From: Verrucomicrobiota bacterium
Lineage (GTDB): Bacteria; Verrucomicrobiota; Verrucomicrobiia; Limisphaerales; J093
Reading direction: 5' to 3'
Length of the DNA stretch: 62,290 bases
NCBI GenBank assembly: GCA_012517065.1
Contig: JAAYVR010000264.1
Coordinates: 1-62,290 of the forward strand
The stretch's first letter is position 1; every line of letters starts with the position of its first letter. Shown here in pieces: positions 1-9,916 of this stretch. The notes beneath the pieces were generated by a model. The model was not told the DNA's origin. It saw only the letters and a program-made list of their open reading frames with translations, and ran no database searches. The translations under genes were made by a program, and so were the position numbers.

Positions 1-697
1 CACCCGCAGCCCGCCTGCTGGTAAGCCAACCAGCAGGCCCTTACGGTGCCCGATTTTCCGCCCGTTCTGCAACAAAGACCTGAGTGTTTCACAGAGCGCT
101 CCAGTCACAAACCTCATACTCTCACGGAAAAAGCGCTGAACTTTTCCTGGTCCACCACGACGAGGTTTGCGCACATAAACCGTTGGTAATAAGGCAAAGT
201 GTTGGGGAATAGGTATCAGCCCAAATTCTGGTTCGAGGACCTTTGTGCGGCAGCATCAGGAAGTCTGAGATTAATCCAAGCCGCCTTCCAGGACCAATTC
301 GTGCCACATGACTCGTTCGGGGCTTCGCAGATTACCAGTGGCAGGGAATATGGGGCAACACTTGGCGTTCCAACAGACTATCAGGAGAAGATCATGGACC
401 TGTTGGGCGTGAAGCTCTGAGCGATGCAGCCATTTTGATTAAATCGAGAATTCCATGAACTTGCTCCGAGCAAGGCGATTGCAGAAAACCCAAATGGGGA
501 AATGGGTCTTTTGTGAGAAATGAAGTGGCGGCGGTGTGGCCACCGGGCGTTTGGCGGAATAAATGACCCTCGCAAGGATCAAGGGCAGGGATGAAGTAAT
601 CACTTCTGGCCAGAGTACCAGTTGGCAAAGTAGAATCTTGAATGCATCAAGACTTGTGAACCCGGTCTGCTGACCATCGGCGGTTGCGCGAACAAAC
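1..697. other. Region without a convincing gene; small ORF at 199-420
   Basis: No convincing complete gene is seen. A 73-codon plus-strand frame at 199-420, starting with GTG, ends in a protein-like stretch (SGREYGATLGVPTDYQ) and could be the decayed 3' end of an older gene. I cannot assign it to a family. Other frames here look like shadows. Confidence 0.4.
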
Positions 698-709
698 TTG
701 CAAGGAAAC

Positions 710-2698
710 ATGACCAGAAACGTGAATCTGATGAAGCCGCCCAAGACCAAGTTTGTTGTCGTGGTGATTGGCCTTGTTTGTTGGCTGGGGTCGGCAGGCC
801 AGCCAGCCCTGCGGATCGAAACCGGAACCGCACGCGCCGAGATCACCGCGTTGAGCTGGGACACCGAAGGCACCGGTCGCGAGAAGACGAACCTGTTGCG
901 GCCAAAGACGATGGTCGGACTTCGCATCCGCTGCGATGGCCAATGGCGGAATGGCATTGACTTGCCAACACGGTTGGAACCGGAACCGGGCGGCCAATCC
1001 TATTGGATAACCGTTGCGCCGCAGACAGAAATGAACTGGCGGATTCGGTCGGCTGGGGGCGGTCTGACCATGCATTTTTGCGGCAATGGCGTGAATCTGG
1101 GGAAGATCGAAGCCGTGGAACTCGTGTTTCCGTTCGACCCTGGCGTGACGCCGGTCACGGCTCTTTCCAGTGTTTGGGACGATGACGGCGCCTTTCATTT
1201 GCCGGCGCTAATCAGCGCGCCGGACTTTGGGCAGATGCGGCTGACCGGCAAATCCACGGCGCCTGACCGCAGACCTGTCATTAAGGCGCGCCTTGATGGC
1301 AGCCGTGCCGCGAAGACGGTCAATCTGGTGTTTGAACTGGCGCCGCCCGTGGCCGGGGCCAGTGACACTCTCGAGTTTTCCCCGCACCTGTTGGCCCCGC
1401 CCGCAGGGCTCGCAGATACGGCTCTTTGGGCGCAGGCCCGCCGCGGCTGGTTCAACATCTGGCAACCTAGCGCTCGATGGGGCGATCAGGGCTATCCCTT
1501 CAGTGCGCCTGCTGGGATGCTTGGCAACAATGTCATCAGTGATCCGGCAAGCTGTTCGCTGTGGTTCTATGCCGATCAGGCGTTGTGGACGCCCGAGGTG
1601 GCGCCGGGTGTTTCTGTGATGCCGCTGGTTCGACGGACCATCGAGTTCTGGTTGAGCGGAGATCGTCTGCGGCCGACTGGGGAAGTTGTTTGCTATTGGG
1701 ACTACCTGAACTTTTTGGACGCAAATGCAGGTCCTTTGATAGCGTCGTGGGACTATGTGGAAGCCACCGGTGACAAGGACTGGCTGGACAAACACATCGC
1801 CCAATTGGAACTCGTCGCTGAGTTCCTCGCCAAACGGGACGTTGACAACGACGGCATGGTCGAGGCCACACAAAGCGGCAACAGGGGCACGCTCAAACAA
1901 CCGGCTCGGTCGTGTGCATGGTGGGATGCATTAAACTGCGGGCACAAGGATGCGTACTGTAATGCGCTCATCTACCGCGCATGGCGGTGCATGGCCGATC
2001 TCGAGAACAAACTCGGCCGCCGCGATCAGCAGGCCCGTTACACGCAGCTCGCCAACAGATTGAAGGTAGCTTACGCACCTACGCTCCTGAATCCTGCCAC
2101 TGGCTGGCTGGCGTGGTGGAAAAGCGCAGATGGCGAACTCCACGACTACGCTGCGCCAACCGTAAACGGCCTTGCGATCGAGTATGGCCTCGAGGAGCCG
2201 AGCAAGGGCCGAGAGATTCTCGCCAAACTGCGGAAGAAGATGGAAACCGTGGGTTTCACCAGGTTCGACCTTGGCGTGCCGCCGATGCTGGTGCCGGTGC
2301 TGCGCGCTGACTACCTGCAACCTGATGGGTTCGGTATTCCGAGGAAAGAGGATGGCACGGACACGTTCGGTCATTACATGAACGGCGGCATCACCGCTGG
2401 ACAGGTCCTGCATTTCCTCGCCGCGCATTATGTCGTCGGCGACCCGGAACCGGCGGACAAGATTCTGCGGGCCATGTTGGAGCGCCAAGGGCGAGGTGAG
2501 TTTCAAAACGGTGTGCGGGATGCCGGCGGGCAGGGCATCGACTGGACAACATGGGATGGCAAGCCTTGCGGGTACGAGGGCTACCTTGCCGATAGCTTCC
2601 GTTTTCTCCAAGCGGTGTTCCTTCGAGAGGCCAAATTCCGGGAACGCTTATACCGGCCGTTGACGAGTGGCAGTTCAGCTTTGGCGGTGGACAGGTGA
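710..2698 (+). CDS. Secreted six-hairpin glycoside hydrolase-like protein
   Basis: Probably an exported carbohydrate-active enzyme with an (alpha/alpha)6-toroid domain. The N-terminus at the ATG at 731 (MKPPKTKFVVVVIGLVCWL) is a typical signal peptide. The ATG at 710 is also possible, with AAGGA just upstream, and TTG 698 is less likely. Residues after about 330 contain WDYVEATGDKDWL, then DVDNDGMVEATQSGN and WWDALNCGHKDAY. This pattern is seen in six-hairpin glycosidases of the amylo-glucosidase, GH63 and GH78 type, where acidic residues near these motifs catalyse. The N-terminal half looks beta-rich. The substrate is unknown. A second secreted protein follows 81 bp downstream on the same strand, so the two may be co-transcribed. 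The family call is from overall pattern only. Confidence 0.7.
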   Translation: MTRNVNLMKPPKTKFVVVVIGLVCWLGSAGQPALRIETGTARAEITALSWDTEGTGREKTNLLRPKTMVGLRIRCDGQWRNGIDLPTRLEPEPGGQSYWITVAPQTEMNWRIRSAGGGLTMHFCGNGVNLGKIEAVELVFPFDPGVTPVTALSSVWDDDGAFHLPALISAPDFGQMRLTGKSTAPDRRPVIKARLDGSRAAKTVNLVFELAPPVAGASDTLEFSPHLLAPPAGLADTALWAQARRGWFNIWQPSARWGDQGYPFSAPAGMLGNNVISDPASCSLWFYADQALWTPEVAPGVSVMPLVRRTIEFWLSGDRLRPTGEVVCYWDYLNFLDANAGPLIASWDYVEATGDKDWLDKHIAQLELVAEFLAKRDVDNDGMVEATQSGNRGTLKQPARSCAWWDALNCGHKDAYCNALIYRAWRCMADLENKLGRRDQQARYTQLANRLKVAYAPTLLNPATGWLAWWKSADGELHDYAAPTVNGLAIEYGLEEPSKGREILAKLRKKMETVGFTRFDLGVPPMLVPVLRADYLQPDGFGIPRKEDGTDTFGHYMNGGITAGQVLHFLAAHYVVGDPEPADKILRAMLERQGRGEFQNGVRDAGGQGIDWTTWDGKPCGYEGYLADSFRFLQAVFLREAKFRERLYRPLTSGSSALAVDR

Positions 2699-2779
2699 AT
2701 GCCGGAGCGTATAGGCTGAGACCACCGTGACGGGAAAAATCGGTGTGATCATGGACCACACCGCGAACAGATGCTATAG

Positions 2780-4672
2780 ATGCTTATGAAAACGGCCGCT
2801 GCAGTTCTTTCCTTGGTGTTTGTCTTGGGCCTGTCCGCATACGCGGAAGACATTGCGTCCGGCGTGTCCCTCCATCCCGGACCCGTAAACGGCGTGCTTG
2901 TCGAGCGACAGGGAAAAGCACTGGCAATTTACGGATTGCCGACTAATTCGGCGCGCACGGTCGATATGGTGCTATTGACACACGCGCGCCGGGATGTTGT
3001 TTGGGCGGCCGAAGAATTGTCAAAAGCAGGCGCCGAATCGATCGTGCCAAGCGCAGAAGTCAGCCTTCTTACGAACCCGAACGCGACATGGGACGCGTTG
3101 CGCACGAAAAGATTTCATGACTATTCGCAGCAATCCACAAAACTCCCAATCCAACAGTTCCAAAAAGTGCGGGGCGTGACAGACGGTGATGTGGTTCGGT
3201 GGCAGGATTGCGCGATCCGCGTAATTGCCACACCAGGTTACACGCGCGGCGCTGTGACGTACATTCTGGAAGCTGGTAGCAAGAAGATAGCTTTTACTGG
3301 TGACCTGGTTCGTGACGACGGCAAATTGCAGGATTTGTTTTCGCTCCAGGATGCGATACCCGAGGCTAAAATAGGCGGTTATCACGGCTGGGCGGGCCGT
3401 TTGGGTGACCTCGTCATAAGCCTCAAAAAGGTTGCCGATGAAAAACCTGATCTGCTCGTTCCGGCCCGCGGCCCACGCATTCGCGATCCGGCAAACACAA
3501 TCAAACGGGCCATCGAGCGAATACAGGCCGCGTACTCGAACTACCTGTCAATCGATGCGCTCCGTTGGTACTTCAAAGACGAACACATTCGAGCCAAAGC
3601 GAGGCGCGTTCTGGGTCCGGACGCCCAAGTTGACTGGATGCCGATGGGCGAGACCATGCCGTTACCGCCATGGGCGATAGCCATTTCCAACACCCGATTG
3701 ATAATTGCAAATGACGGTGCTGGGTTCCTGATCGATTGCGGCGGCCAGGATATTGTCGCCCGGCTCCGCCAGATGCGGCAGGCAAAATCACTCACATGGC
3801 TCGAACACGTGTTCGTGACACATTACCACGATGATCATACGGAGCTGTTGCCGGTCGTGGTTCAAGAGTTTGGCGCAAAAATCCACGCGTGCGGAAGCTT
3901 GATCGATGTCCTCGAGAATCCGTCAGATTATCGTCTCCCATGTCTCACTCGCAACTCAGTCAAGGTAACCGCACCGCACGCAAGCGGCGATTCCTGGCGA
4001 TGGAAGGAGTTCAAGATGACCATCTTCGATTTTCCGGGCCAGACGCTTCATCACAATGCTCTCCTTGTTGAGCACGACAACGGACAGGCGATACTGTTCC
4101 TCGGCGATTCGTTCACGCCTTCCGGGATCGACGATTATTGCCTGCAAAACCGCAACATACTTTGTCGAGACCGTGGGTACTTCAATTGTCTCGATCAACT
4201 CGAGCGGCTACCCAAGAACTGCATGTTGGTCAACCAACACGTCGAACCAGCTTTCCGGTTTTCATCCGAACAGATAGCTCGAATGCGCAAAACGTTGGAC
4301 GCGCGGATTTCGCTCCTTCGAGAACTTCTGCCATTCGACGACCCGAACTTTGGCATGGACGAAGGCTGGTGCGAGTTTCATCCCTATGCTGTTGAAGTCA
4401 GGTCCGGCCAGTCAGTCCAAATCGGATTGCGGATCACAAACCACTCTCCACACACACAAACGTTTCGCGTCGCTCTAGACGTGCCAGCGGGATGGGCCGA
4501 GGCTGAAAAGCACACGATCACACTTTCGCCCCGGGCGGAAGGCATGGTTGCAACCGCATTGCGCGTCCCTGCCAGGACCGAGCCGGGGCTGCGTGTTATC
4601 ACTGCCGACATCGCCTGGCAGGGTCACGACCTCAGGCGATGGGCAGAGTGCATGGTTGATGTAGTACCATAG
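2780..4672 (+). CDS. Secreted protein with two metallo-beta-lactamase folds, one degenerate
   Basis: An exported 630-residue protein with a signal peptide at its N-terminus. Start ATG 2780 and ATG 2786 are both possible. Two MBL-like halves are visible. The first (about 30-240) keeps only part of the metal motif: THARRDVV at 67-74 replaces THxHxDH, although later landmarks such as ATPGYTRG and FTGDLVRD remain. The second (about 300-520) has an intact THYHDDH (H348, H350, D352, H353), plus LHHNALLVE and FLGDSF. The C-terminal 110 residues look like a beta-sandwich of the NEW3/NPCBM-associated kind. The active half therefore probably binds two metals and hydrolyses an unknown substrate, while the first half may be structural. 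The gene is downstream of a glycosidase-like gene. Confidence 0.75.
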   Translation: MLMKTAAAVLSLVFVLGLSAYAEDIASGVSLHPGPVNGVLVERQGKALAIYGLPTNSARTVDMVLLTHARRDVVWAAEELSKAGAESIVPSAEVSLLTNPNATWDALRTKRFHDYSQQSTKLPIQQFQKVRGVTDGDVVRWQDCAIRVIATPGYTRGAVTYILEAGSKKIAFTGDLVRDDGKLQDLFSLQDAIPEAKIGGYHGWAGRLGDLVISLKKVADEKPDLLVPARGPRIRDPANTIKRAIERIQAAYSNYLSIDALRWYFKDEHIRAKARRVLGPDAQVDWMPMGETMPLPPWAIAISNTRLIIANDGAGFLIDCGGQDIVARLRQMRQAKSLTWLEHVFVTHYHDDHTELLPVVVQEFGAKIHACGSLIDVLENPSDYRLPCLTRNSVKVTAPHASGDSWRWKEFKMTIFDFPGQTLHHNALLVEHDNGQAILFLGDSFTPSGIDDYCLQNRNILCRDRGYFNCLDQLERLPKNCMLVNQHVEPAFRFSSEQIARMRKTLDARISLLRELLPFDDPNFGMDEGWCEFHPYAVEVRSGQSVQIGLRITNHSPHTQTFRVALDVPAGWAEAEKHTITLSPRAEGMVATALRVPARTEPGLRVITADIAWQGHDLRRWAECMVDVVP

Positions 4673-4744
4673 TGCGTGTGATCGACGCGCCGATGAGCGT
4701 GTCGGGTGGTCTGTCCGAGCCAGAGCCCCGCTACATGCCTGATC

Positions 4745-5670
4745 TGGCATACTTAAAGAATCACTCATATTTGCGAAGATTTTCACGCCGCGAGTGTGGT
4801 AAGTTTCTGTGTATCTGATTCTATCGCAGGCAGTAAGGCGGTGACAATGCTACGGCCGTGGGCAGTGAGCTGTGTAAGGTGACAGGCTCGTTGTTTGGGT
4901 TTTGCCCCCGTATTGCGGCGTGGCCCGCAAATTGCCCCTTTTCCAATCGGCGGCTGCAGAGGTCTGCGGAGGAACCCATCGGATGCTGATATGGGGACAG
5001 ACACGGTGTTTTTGGGGTCATGCCGATATGGTTCCAGGCACGTTGTTTGGGCATAAGAACAAAGCGGCGGCAAGCCGCCGCACTCCAAACGCTTCGCGTC
5101 TGCCAACGCCCGCTGCATGCAAACGCTTCGCGCCTGCCAACGCCCAGTGCATCCGCGGCAGCGCGTGAGAAACCATTGGGATCAGGGGCGAGATCGAATG
5201 GTGCGATATGGGGACAGGCACGTTGTTTGGGCATGAAGACAAAGCGGCGGCAAGCCGCCGCACTCCAAACGCTTCGCGCCTGCCAACGCCCACTGCATCC
5301 GCGGCAGCGCGTGAAAAACCATTGGGATCAGCGGCACGATCCAATGGGGCCAATATGGGGACAGACACGTTGTTTGCAAAGTCATGCCGATCTGGTTCCA
5401 GGCACGTTCGTTGTGCGTAATAACAAAGCGGCAGGAAGCTGCCGCACTCCAAGCGCTTCGCGCCTGCCAACGCTCACTGCATCCGCGGCAGCGCGCGAAA
5501 AATCAGTAGGATCAGCGCGCTGTTCCTTGCGACGGAGTCGAAGCAGGTATTTCGCAGCCCGGCGTGGTTGAGAGCCCGCATTATGGAGGCGGAGGAGCCG
5601 GGGGGCGTTGCGCGTCAGGCGAATTTGGTTCCGGCTACGCCGGGCTTGGGAATATGCGGGTTAAGCCGAT
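4745..5670. repeat. Composite dispersed-repeat array, copy 1
   Basis: This gene-free kilobase is built of modules also found at 17.5-18.3 and 23.0-23.6 kb. In order: a block (4745-4985) whose minus strand reads a conserved peptide tail ending at about 4783; ATATGGGGACAGACAC (4989); a TGGTTCCAGGCACGTTGTTT variant (5034); and a hairpin GCGGCGGCAAGCCGCCGC (5064-5081). Motif and hairpin then repeat at 5208 and 5244-5261, and at 5353, 5391 and 5428-5445. A module around 5500-5670 reads TTTCGCAGCCCGGCGTGG and ends near GAATATGCGGG. The short ORFs inside are repeat sequence, not genes. Confidence 0.85.
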
Positions 5671-5766
5671 TGCCGGGCAATTTGGCCTTGAACGGGGTTG
5701 ATGCCTCGCCCAGACTGGCTTCGAGCGGTGTTATTGACACGCTCGAATCGACCGAACGCTTCTGAA

Positions 5767-7866
5767 ATGAACTCTGGCAGTGGCATAGTGACCAAGACGG
5801 CTTTCGTGTTCATTGCAATCGGGCTTTGCGTAAGCTGCAAAACGCCGGGGCCAACCGACCTCTCCGCCGAAAATTCAGTGAGCCATGCACGGTTCCCGAG
5901 CAAGAGCGCACGGTGGTACGGCGAGCCCGAAGTCAAGCGAGCAGTCGAAGCCGTGTACCCGGCTTTGGTGCGCCTTGATGTCGTGGAAGAGCAAGGGGAC
6001 GACGGTCGCATGCAGAAGCACCGAGTCACAGGCAGCGGCACCATAATCTCGAAGGATGGCTACATCCTGACAAATCACCATGTGGCAGGCCGGGCGGTGC
6101 GGATCATCTGCCGGCTGGCCAACAGAGAGGAAATCGAGGCTGTTCTTGTTGGAACGGACCCGTTAAGTGATCTGGCGGTGTTGAAAATCGATCCGCGAGC
6201 GCGCCGCAATCCTGACGAGCCACTGCCATTCGCGGTTTTTGGCGATTCGGACGCACTGCGGATAGGCGATGTGGTGTTTGCGATGGGCTGTCCGGCCGGG
6301 CTTTCCCAGTCTGTGACAAAGGGCATCGTGGCGAACACGGCGATGATCTCTCCATCCGGCAGGTCGGAGCTGACTTTGGACGGGGAGACATTGGGCGAGC
6401 TGGTGCGTTGGATTGGCCATGACGCTGTCATTTACCCCGGAAACAGCGGCGGTCCACTCGTCAACACCCGCGGCGAAGTGGTTGGCGTCAATGAAGTCGG
6501 CATTGGCAGCCTCGGCGGAGCAATCCCCAGCAATCTAGCAAAACAGGTGGCACAAGAGCTGATTGGGAATGGCAAGGTCCTCCGAAGTTGGATCGGGATC
6601 GAAGCGCAGCCGCTTCTCAAACAAATGACCAACACGGCCGGGGTTTTGGTCGGGAACGTGTATTCCGGCAGTCCCGCAGCAGAATCCGGCTTGCAAGCGG
6701 GCGATGTAATTACAGAGTTCAACGGCACTCCGGTTCCGGAAAGCCGTGCCAAAGAGAACATCCCTGAGTTCAACCGGCTGGTTCTGACAACACCCGTGGG
6801 CGCCGCGGTGCAACTGAAAGGATTCCGCAACGGCCAGCCAATGGCTTGGTCAGTCCGAACAACTGTGCGCGATCCGCGTCAGGCAAAAGAAGTCGAACTG
6901 AAATCGTGGGGGTTGACAGTCCGCGATTTCACGCGGCTCTCGGCATTGGAAAACCAGCGCCCTGACGTCAAAGGCGTTTATGTCGATACTGTCAGGCCCG
7001 GCGGGCCATGTTCGGAATGCAAACCGCCTTTGAAATCAGGAGACGTGATCGTTGAAGTGGCTGGACGGCCGATATCGAATGTCGCCGAATTGCAAGCTGT
7101 CACGCGCGAGCTTACGGATAACGAGAGCAGTGTGCGGCGCGTGCTGACAAAATTTGAGCGCAACGCCCAGTTGCTGCTCACGGTGCCGCAGATCGGGCCC
7201 GAGCCTCAAGACGAGAAACCGCCCCGGCCCGCCAAATCGTGGCTTGGCATCGAAACCCAGGTGCTCACGACCGACCTCGCCGAAGCTCTCGGCGTGCAGG
7301 GCAAGAAAGGCGTGAGAATAACTCAGGTTGCCCCTGGATCAACTGCAGAAAAAGCGGGTCTTCGTGTAGGAGACATCTTGTTCAAGCTTGACGGCCAGGT
7401 CATCGCAGCCAGCACACCTGCCGATCAGGAGTTGTTCGACAATCTCGTTCGCGTTTACAGGATTGGAGCTCAGGTCGAGCTCGAAGGACTGCGAAACGGT
7501 GAGCCGTTCAAGATCACGGCCGTCACAGAACGTCAGCCAAAAGTAACGGCGGAATTGCCAGAGTACAAAGACGACCGATTCGAATTCACAGTCCGCGAGA
7601 TGTCCCTCAAAGAACGCATCGACGACAAACTCGGGCTTGATTTGAAGGGTGTGCGGATCAGCGCCGTTCAAAACGCCGGGTGGGCTGCGTTGGCCGGGCT
7701 GGCCGTCGGCGACGTCCTAATGGCAATCGATGGGCAACCCGTTGACAGCGTGGCTGCTGCACGTGAAAAGCTGCTCAGATTGCGCGAGACCAAGCCTTCG
7801 CGCGTTCAATTCTTCATCAAACATGGCGCCCGCACGGCATTTGTGGAAGTGGAACCCAAGTGGTAA
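5767..7866 (+). CDS. HtrA/DegP-type serine protease with several PDZ domains, probable lipoprotein
   Basis: An envelope protease and quality-control enzyme of the S1C family. I chose ATG 5767 because it gives a signal peptide ending in LCVSC, a possible lipobox with Cys24. Upstream codons from 5698 are not signal-like. The chymotrypsin-fold domain (about 50-260) carries the full triad: H105 in TNHHVAG, D135 in SDLAVLK and S227 in PGNSGGP. Three or four PDZ-like modules follow (about 265-375, 395-490, 505-600 and 610-699), recognisable by repeated GLQAGDVI, LKSGDVI, GLRVGDIL and GLAVGDVL. That is more than the usual one or two. The next gene, 38 bp downstream, encodes a similar but inactive protein, so they probably form one transcription unit. 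Confidence 0.92.
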   Translation: MNSGSGIVTKTAFVFIAIGLCVSCKTPGPTDLSAENSVSHARFPSKSARWYGEPEVKRAVEAVYPALVRLDVVEEQGDDGRMQKHRVTGSGTIISKDGYILTNHHVAGRAVRIICRLANREEIEAVLVGTDPLSDLAVLKIDPRARRNPDEPLPFAVFGDSDALRIGDVVFAMGCPAGLSQSVTKGIVANTAMISPSGRSELTLDGETLGELVRWIGHDAVIYPGNSGGPLVNTRGEVVGVNEVGIGSLGGAIPSNLAKQVAQELIGNGKVLRSWIGIEAQPLLKQMTNTAGVLVGNVYSGSPAAESGLQAGDVITEFNGTPVPESRAKENIPEFNRLVLTTPVGAAVQLKGFRNGQPMAWSVRTTVRDPRQAKEVELKSWGLTVRDFTRLSALENQRPDVKGVYVDTVRPGGPCSECKPPLKSGDVIVEVAGRPISNVAELQAVTRELTDNESSVRRVLTKFERNAQLLLTVPQIGPEPQDEKPPRPAKSWLGIETQVLTTDLAEALGVQGKKGVRITQVAPGSTAEKAGLRVGDILFKLDGQVIAASTPADQELFDNLVRVYRIGAQVELEGLRNGEPFKITAVTERQPKVTAELPEYKDDRFEFTVREMSLKERIDDKLGLDLKGVRISAVQNAGWAALAGLAVGDVLMAIDGQPVDSVAAAREKLLRLRETKPSRVQFFIKHGARTAFVEVEPKW

Positions 7867-7904
7867 GTTCAATCGTGTCACAGAACACACTTCGAAACAT
7901 AAAA

Positions 7905-8774
7905 ATGAAAAACAAGAGTATCGTCTCCGTAATCACCGGCTGGGGCATCGGTTTAGCTCTGTCGTGTTCACCGCTCACAACAACGGCCGGTGACTCGGCT
8001 GCTGCCATGGCTCGCAGCGTGGTTGACAAACACAAGGAATCAGTCGTGTGGGTTTCTGCCGTAGCAAAAATGAGCTTCGGCTCCGGCGATAGCACGCCGC
8101 TCCCGATGAACATTCCCGACCGAGAACAAAAATTCGAAGCAAACGGCACCGTGCTCGAACCGACCGGACTGACGGTGACCGCGCTGAGTTCGCTGGACCC
8201 AACCCGGGAAATCACGGGCCGCGAAATTAATACGTCTTCAGGCCGCATCACAATTGAAGCCTCAGCAGTGCTCAAAGAGGTGAAAATAATCTTGTCTGAT
8301 GGGACAGAAGTCCCCGCAGACGTCGTTATGAAAGATGCCGATCTGGACCTTGCGTTTCTCAGGCCAAAACCCGACGCCAAAGAAACCAAACAGGCGTCGT
8401 TCAAGCCGCTCGACCTCAAGTCCAACTCAACCGCGGCACTTTCCGATGAAGTCGTCACCCTGAGCCGGTCGGACGAGGTCCTGAATCGCCAACCTTCTGT
8501 TCATCGCGGACAGATCGTGTGTGTCACGGAGAAACCTCGCACTTTCTATCGCGTGTCAGGCGCGATGACCGGTTGCCCAACATTCGCACTTGACGGCAAA
8601 GTCCTTGGCATAGCCGTCAACAGGTTCATGAAAGACAAGAACACTGTCACGGTTGTCCTGCCGGCTTCGGACGTGCTTGAAATAGCCGAGCAAGCCCGAA
8701 ACGCAAAACCCATCTCGAGCGGCGATGCCGGTACTGCAGGGGAAAAGACTGACTCTGCCGCCAAGTCAAATTAG
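7905..8774 (+). CDS. Catalytically dead HtrA-like (S1C pseudoprotease) protein
   Basis: A 289-residue exported protein that resembles the protease domain of the preceding gene but lacks its active site. ATG 7905 gives a signal peptide (MKNKSIVSVITGWGIGLAL). The frame also opens at GTG 7860, overlapping the previous stop, but this is less likely. The expected catalytic His region reads VTALSSLD (91-98) with no histidine. The Asp region DLDLAFL (147-153) is kept. The Ser motif GNSGGP is replaced by AMTGCP (220-225). No PDZ domain follows. It may regulate or scaffold the active protease or bind substrates. That role is inference from co-location and degeneration. The homology call is moderately strong. 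Confidence 0.7.
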   Translation: MKNKSIVSVITGWGIGLALSCSPLTTTAGDSAAAMARSVVDKHKESVVWVSAVAKMSFGSGDSTPLPMNIPDREQKFEANGTVLEPTGLTVTALSSLDPTREITGREINTSSGRITIEASAVLKEVKIILSDGTEVPADVVMKDADLDLAFLRPKPDAKETKQASFKPLDLKSNSTAALSDEVVTLSRSDEVLNRQPSVHRGQIVCVTEKPRTFYRVSGAMTGCPTFALDGKVLGIAVNRFMKDKNTVTVVLPASDVLEIAEQARNAKPISSGDAGTAGEKTDSAAKSN

Positions 8775-8783
8775 ACAGTTTTG

Positions 8784-8816
8784 TCGTGGGGTTTTGCTCC
8801 ACGCGGTTTTGGCCCG
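8784..8816 (+). terminator. Possible terminator after the HtrA pair
   Basis: A short stem CGTGG...CCACG with a loop containing GGTTTTGCT lies about ten bases after the stop and is followed by a weak T-rich stretch (CGGTTTTGG). The stem is short, so this is tentative. Confidence 0.3.
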
Positions 8817-8949
8817 CGCTGAATCTGTGAGGAACTTCCGCAGATTCAGCCCTGATTGCGCATTGTGAACTAGGGGAGTGCGATTGCCCATTCGCTTACG
8901 CTGCACCAGCGGTGATACAGATCGCAATGCAGAGGCGCAGAAGCACTAA

Positions 8950-9088
8950 CCCGGAAATTTCACCGCTTGACCAGCCCAAGACACCCAAAGCTTCATTCCG
9001 GTGAGATTTCCGGAGCCCGCATATTCCTTGGTTGCTTAAATACGCCCGTTTCGCAGACTGCTCAGGGGATGAAATATCGGGGCTAAGC
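8950..9088. repeat. Double-hairpin repeat (family d), copy 1
   Basis: The first hairpin has arms CCCGGAAATTTCACCG and CGGTGAGATTTCCGG (8950-9013). The second has arms GCCCGCATATTCC (from 9015) and GAAATATCGGGGC (ending about 9084). The copy at 32932-33066 matches along its length, and related single hairpins lie at 23640, 29282 and 37870. The rest of the 430-bp gap at 8775-9205 shows no gene. Confidence 0.8.
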
Positions 9089-9205
9089 GGATAAAGATGA
9101 ACGGCAAATAGATGGTCCCTCAAACAAGTCACTGTTTGTCACTGCGCCGAGCATCCGTCCCCAACGCCATTTTTCTTCCACCTATCGCTGTTTTTCTGCC
9201 GTCGC

Positions 9206-9814
9206 TCATTCGTTTTCAGACCAGCTTCCGTGGCTCAAATAGGGTTTGAGCCTGGCCTTGAGCGTCTCACGTGCTCTGTGGATAAGCGACTTGGTTGCCG
9301 ACACGGACCGGCCAAGGACGCGTGCGATCTCCTCGTATGAAAGCTCCTCTTCGCGGCACAACAACAGGGCAATTCGTTGTTTGGCCGGCAGAGCGCGGAT
9401 GGCTTCTTCGACCTTGCTTTCCAACTCGCTCTTGAGCAACAAGTCACCCGGATCACGGTGGCGGATGTCTGCCACCTGGCGCGCCGCATCGCCATCGCCC
9501 GTGGCATCCTGTTGATCGAGCGACTCGGCGGGATGACGTGCTCTGCGCCGGATTTCGTTCAGGCAAAGATTGCGCGCAATCGTGAAAAGCCACGTCGAGA
9601 ACTTCGCTGACGGTTTGTATCGGTGAGCCGACTTGTGGACCTGGACAAAGACGTTCTGGGCAAGGTCTTCGGCTTCTGTTGGGTCAGGCAGCGCGAGGTA
9701 AACGAGGTTCATGACGGGCTGCTTGTACTTTTCCACCAGAACGGCAAAAGCTTCCATGTCACCGCGTTTGACGCGGAGCATCAGTTCTGTGTCTGGGTCA
9801 TGGCTGGCGCCCAT
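9206..9814 (-). CDS. ECF-family RNA polymerase sigma factor (SigE/RpoE-like)
   Basis: A 202-residue extracytoplasmic-function sigma factor. Region 2 contains EAEDLAQNVFVQVHKSAHRY and FSTWLFTIARNLCLNEIRR, which bind core polymerase and melt the -10 element. Region 4 contains LPAKQRIALLLCREEELSYEEIA and the recognition helix GRSVSATKSLIHRARETLK, which reads the -35. The ATG at 9814 was chosen; a TTG at 9850 would add twelve unlikely residues. It is divergent from rseP, the intramembrane protease that releases sigma-E-type factors elsewhere, and lies near the HtrA pair, which suggests an envelope-stress role. No adjacent anti-sigma gene is seen, so its control is unknown. Confidence 0.93.
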   Translation of the reverse strand: MGASHDPDTELMLRVKRGDMEAFAVLVEKYKQPVMNLVYLALPDPTEAEDLAQNVFVQVHKSAHRYKPSAKFSTWLFTIARNLCLNEIRRRARHPAESLDQQDATGDGDAARQVADIRHRDPGDLLLKSELESKVEEAIRALPAKQRIALLLCREEELSYEEIARVLGRSVSATKSLIHRARETLKARLKPYLSHGSWSENE

Positions 9815-9916
9815 CGCGGGGCACTTTATCAGACAGCTCAAGCCGAACAAGGTTGCAGAGTTTCGGGGTGCAGGCTAGTTTGTGCGCACGCCGTGATTGG
9901 ATTGCGGCTCGTTTGA

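Noticed and set aside
4989-5420. CRISPR-like reiteration of GGGGACAGACACGTTG
   Set aside because: Spacing is irregular, intervening sequence is itself repeated, and copies are scattered over the window; no cas genes.
4783-5571. Several ORFs of 60-183 codons on both strands
   Set aside because: They consist of dispersed repeat modules, have repeated peptide segments in several frames and no family resemblance apart from the conserved tail reported separately.
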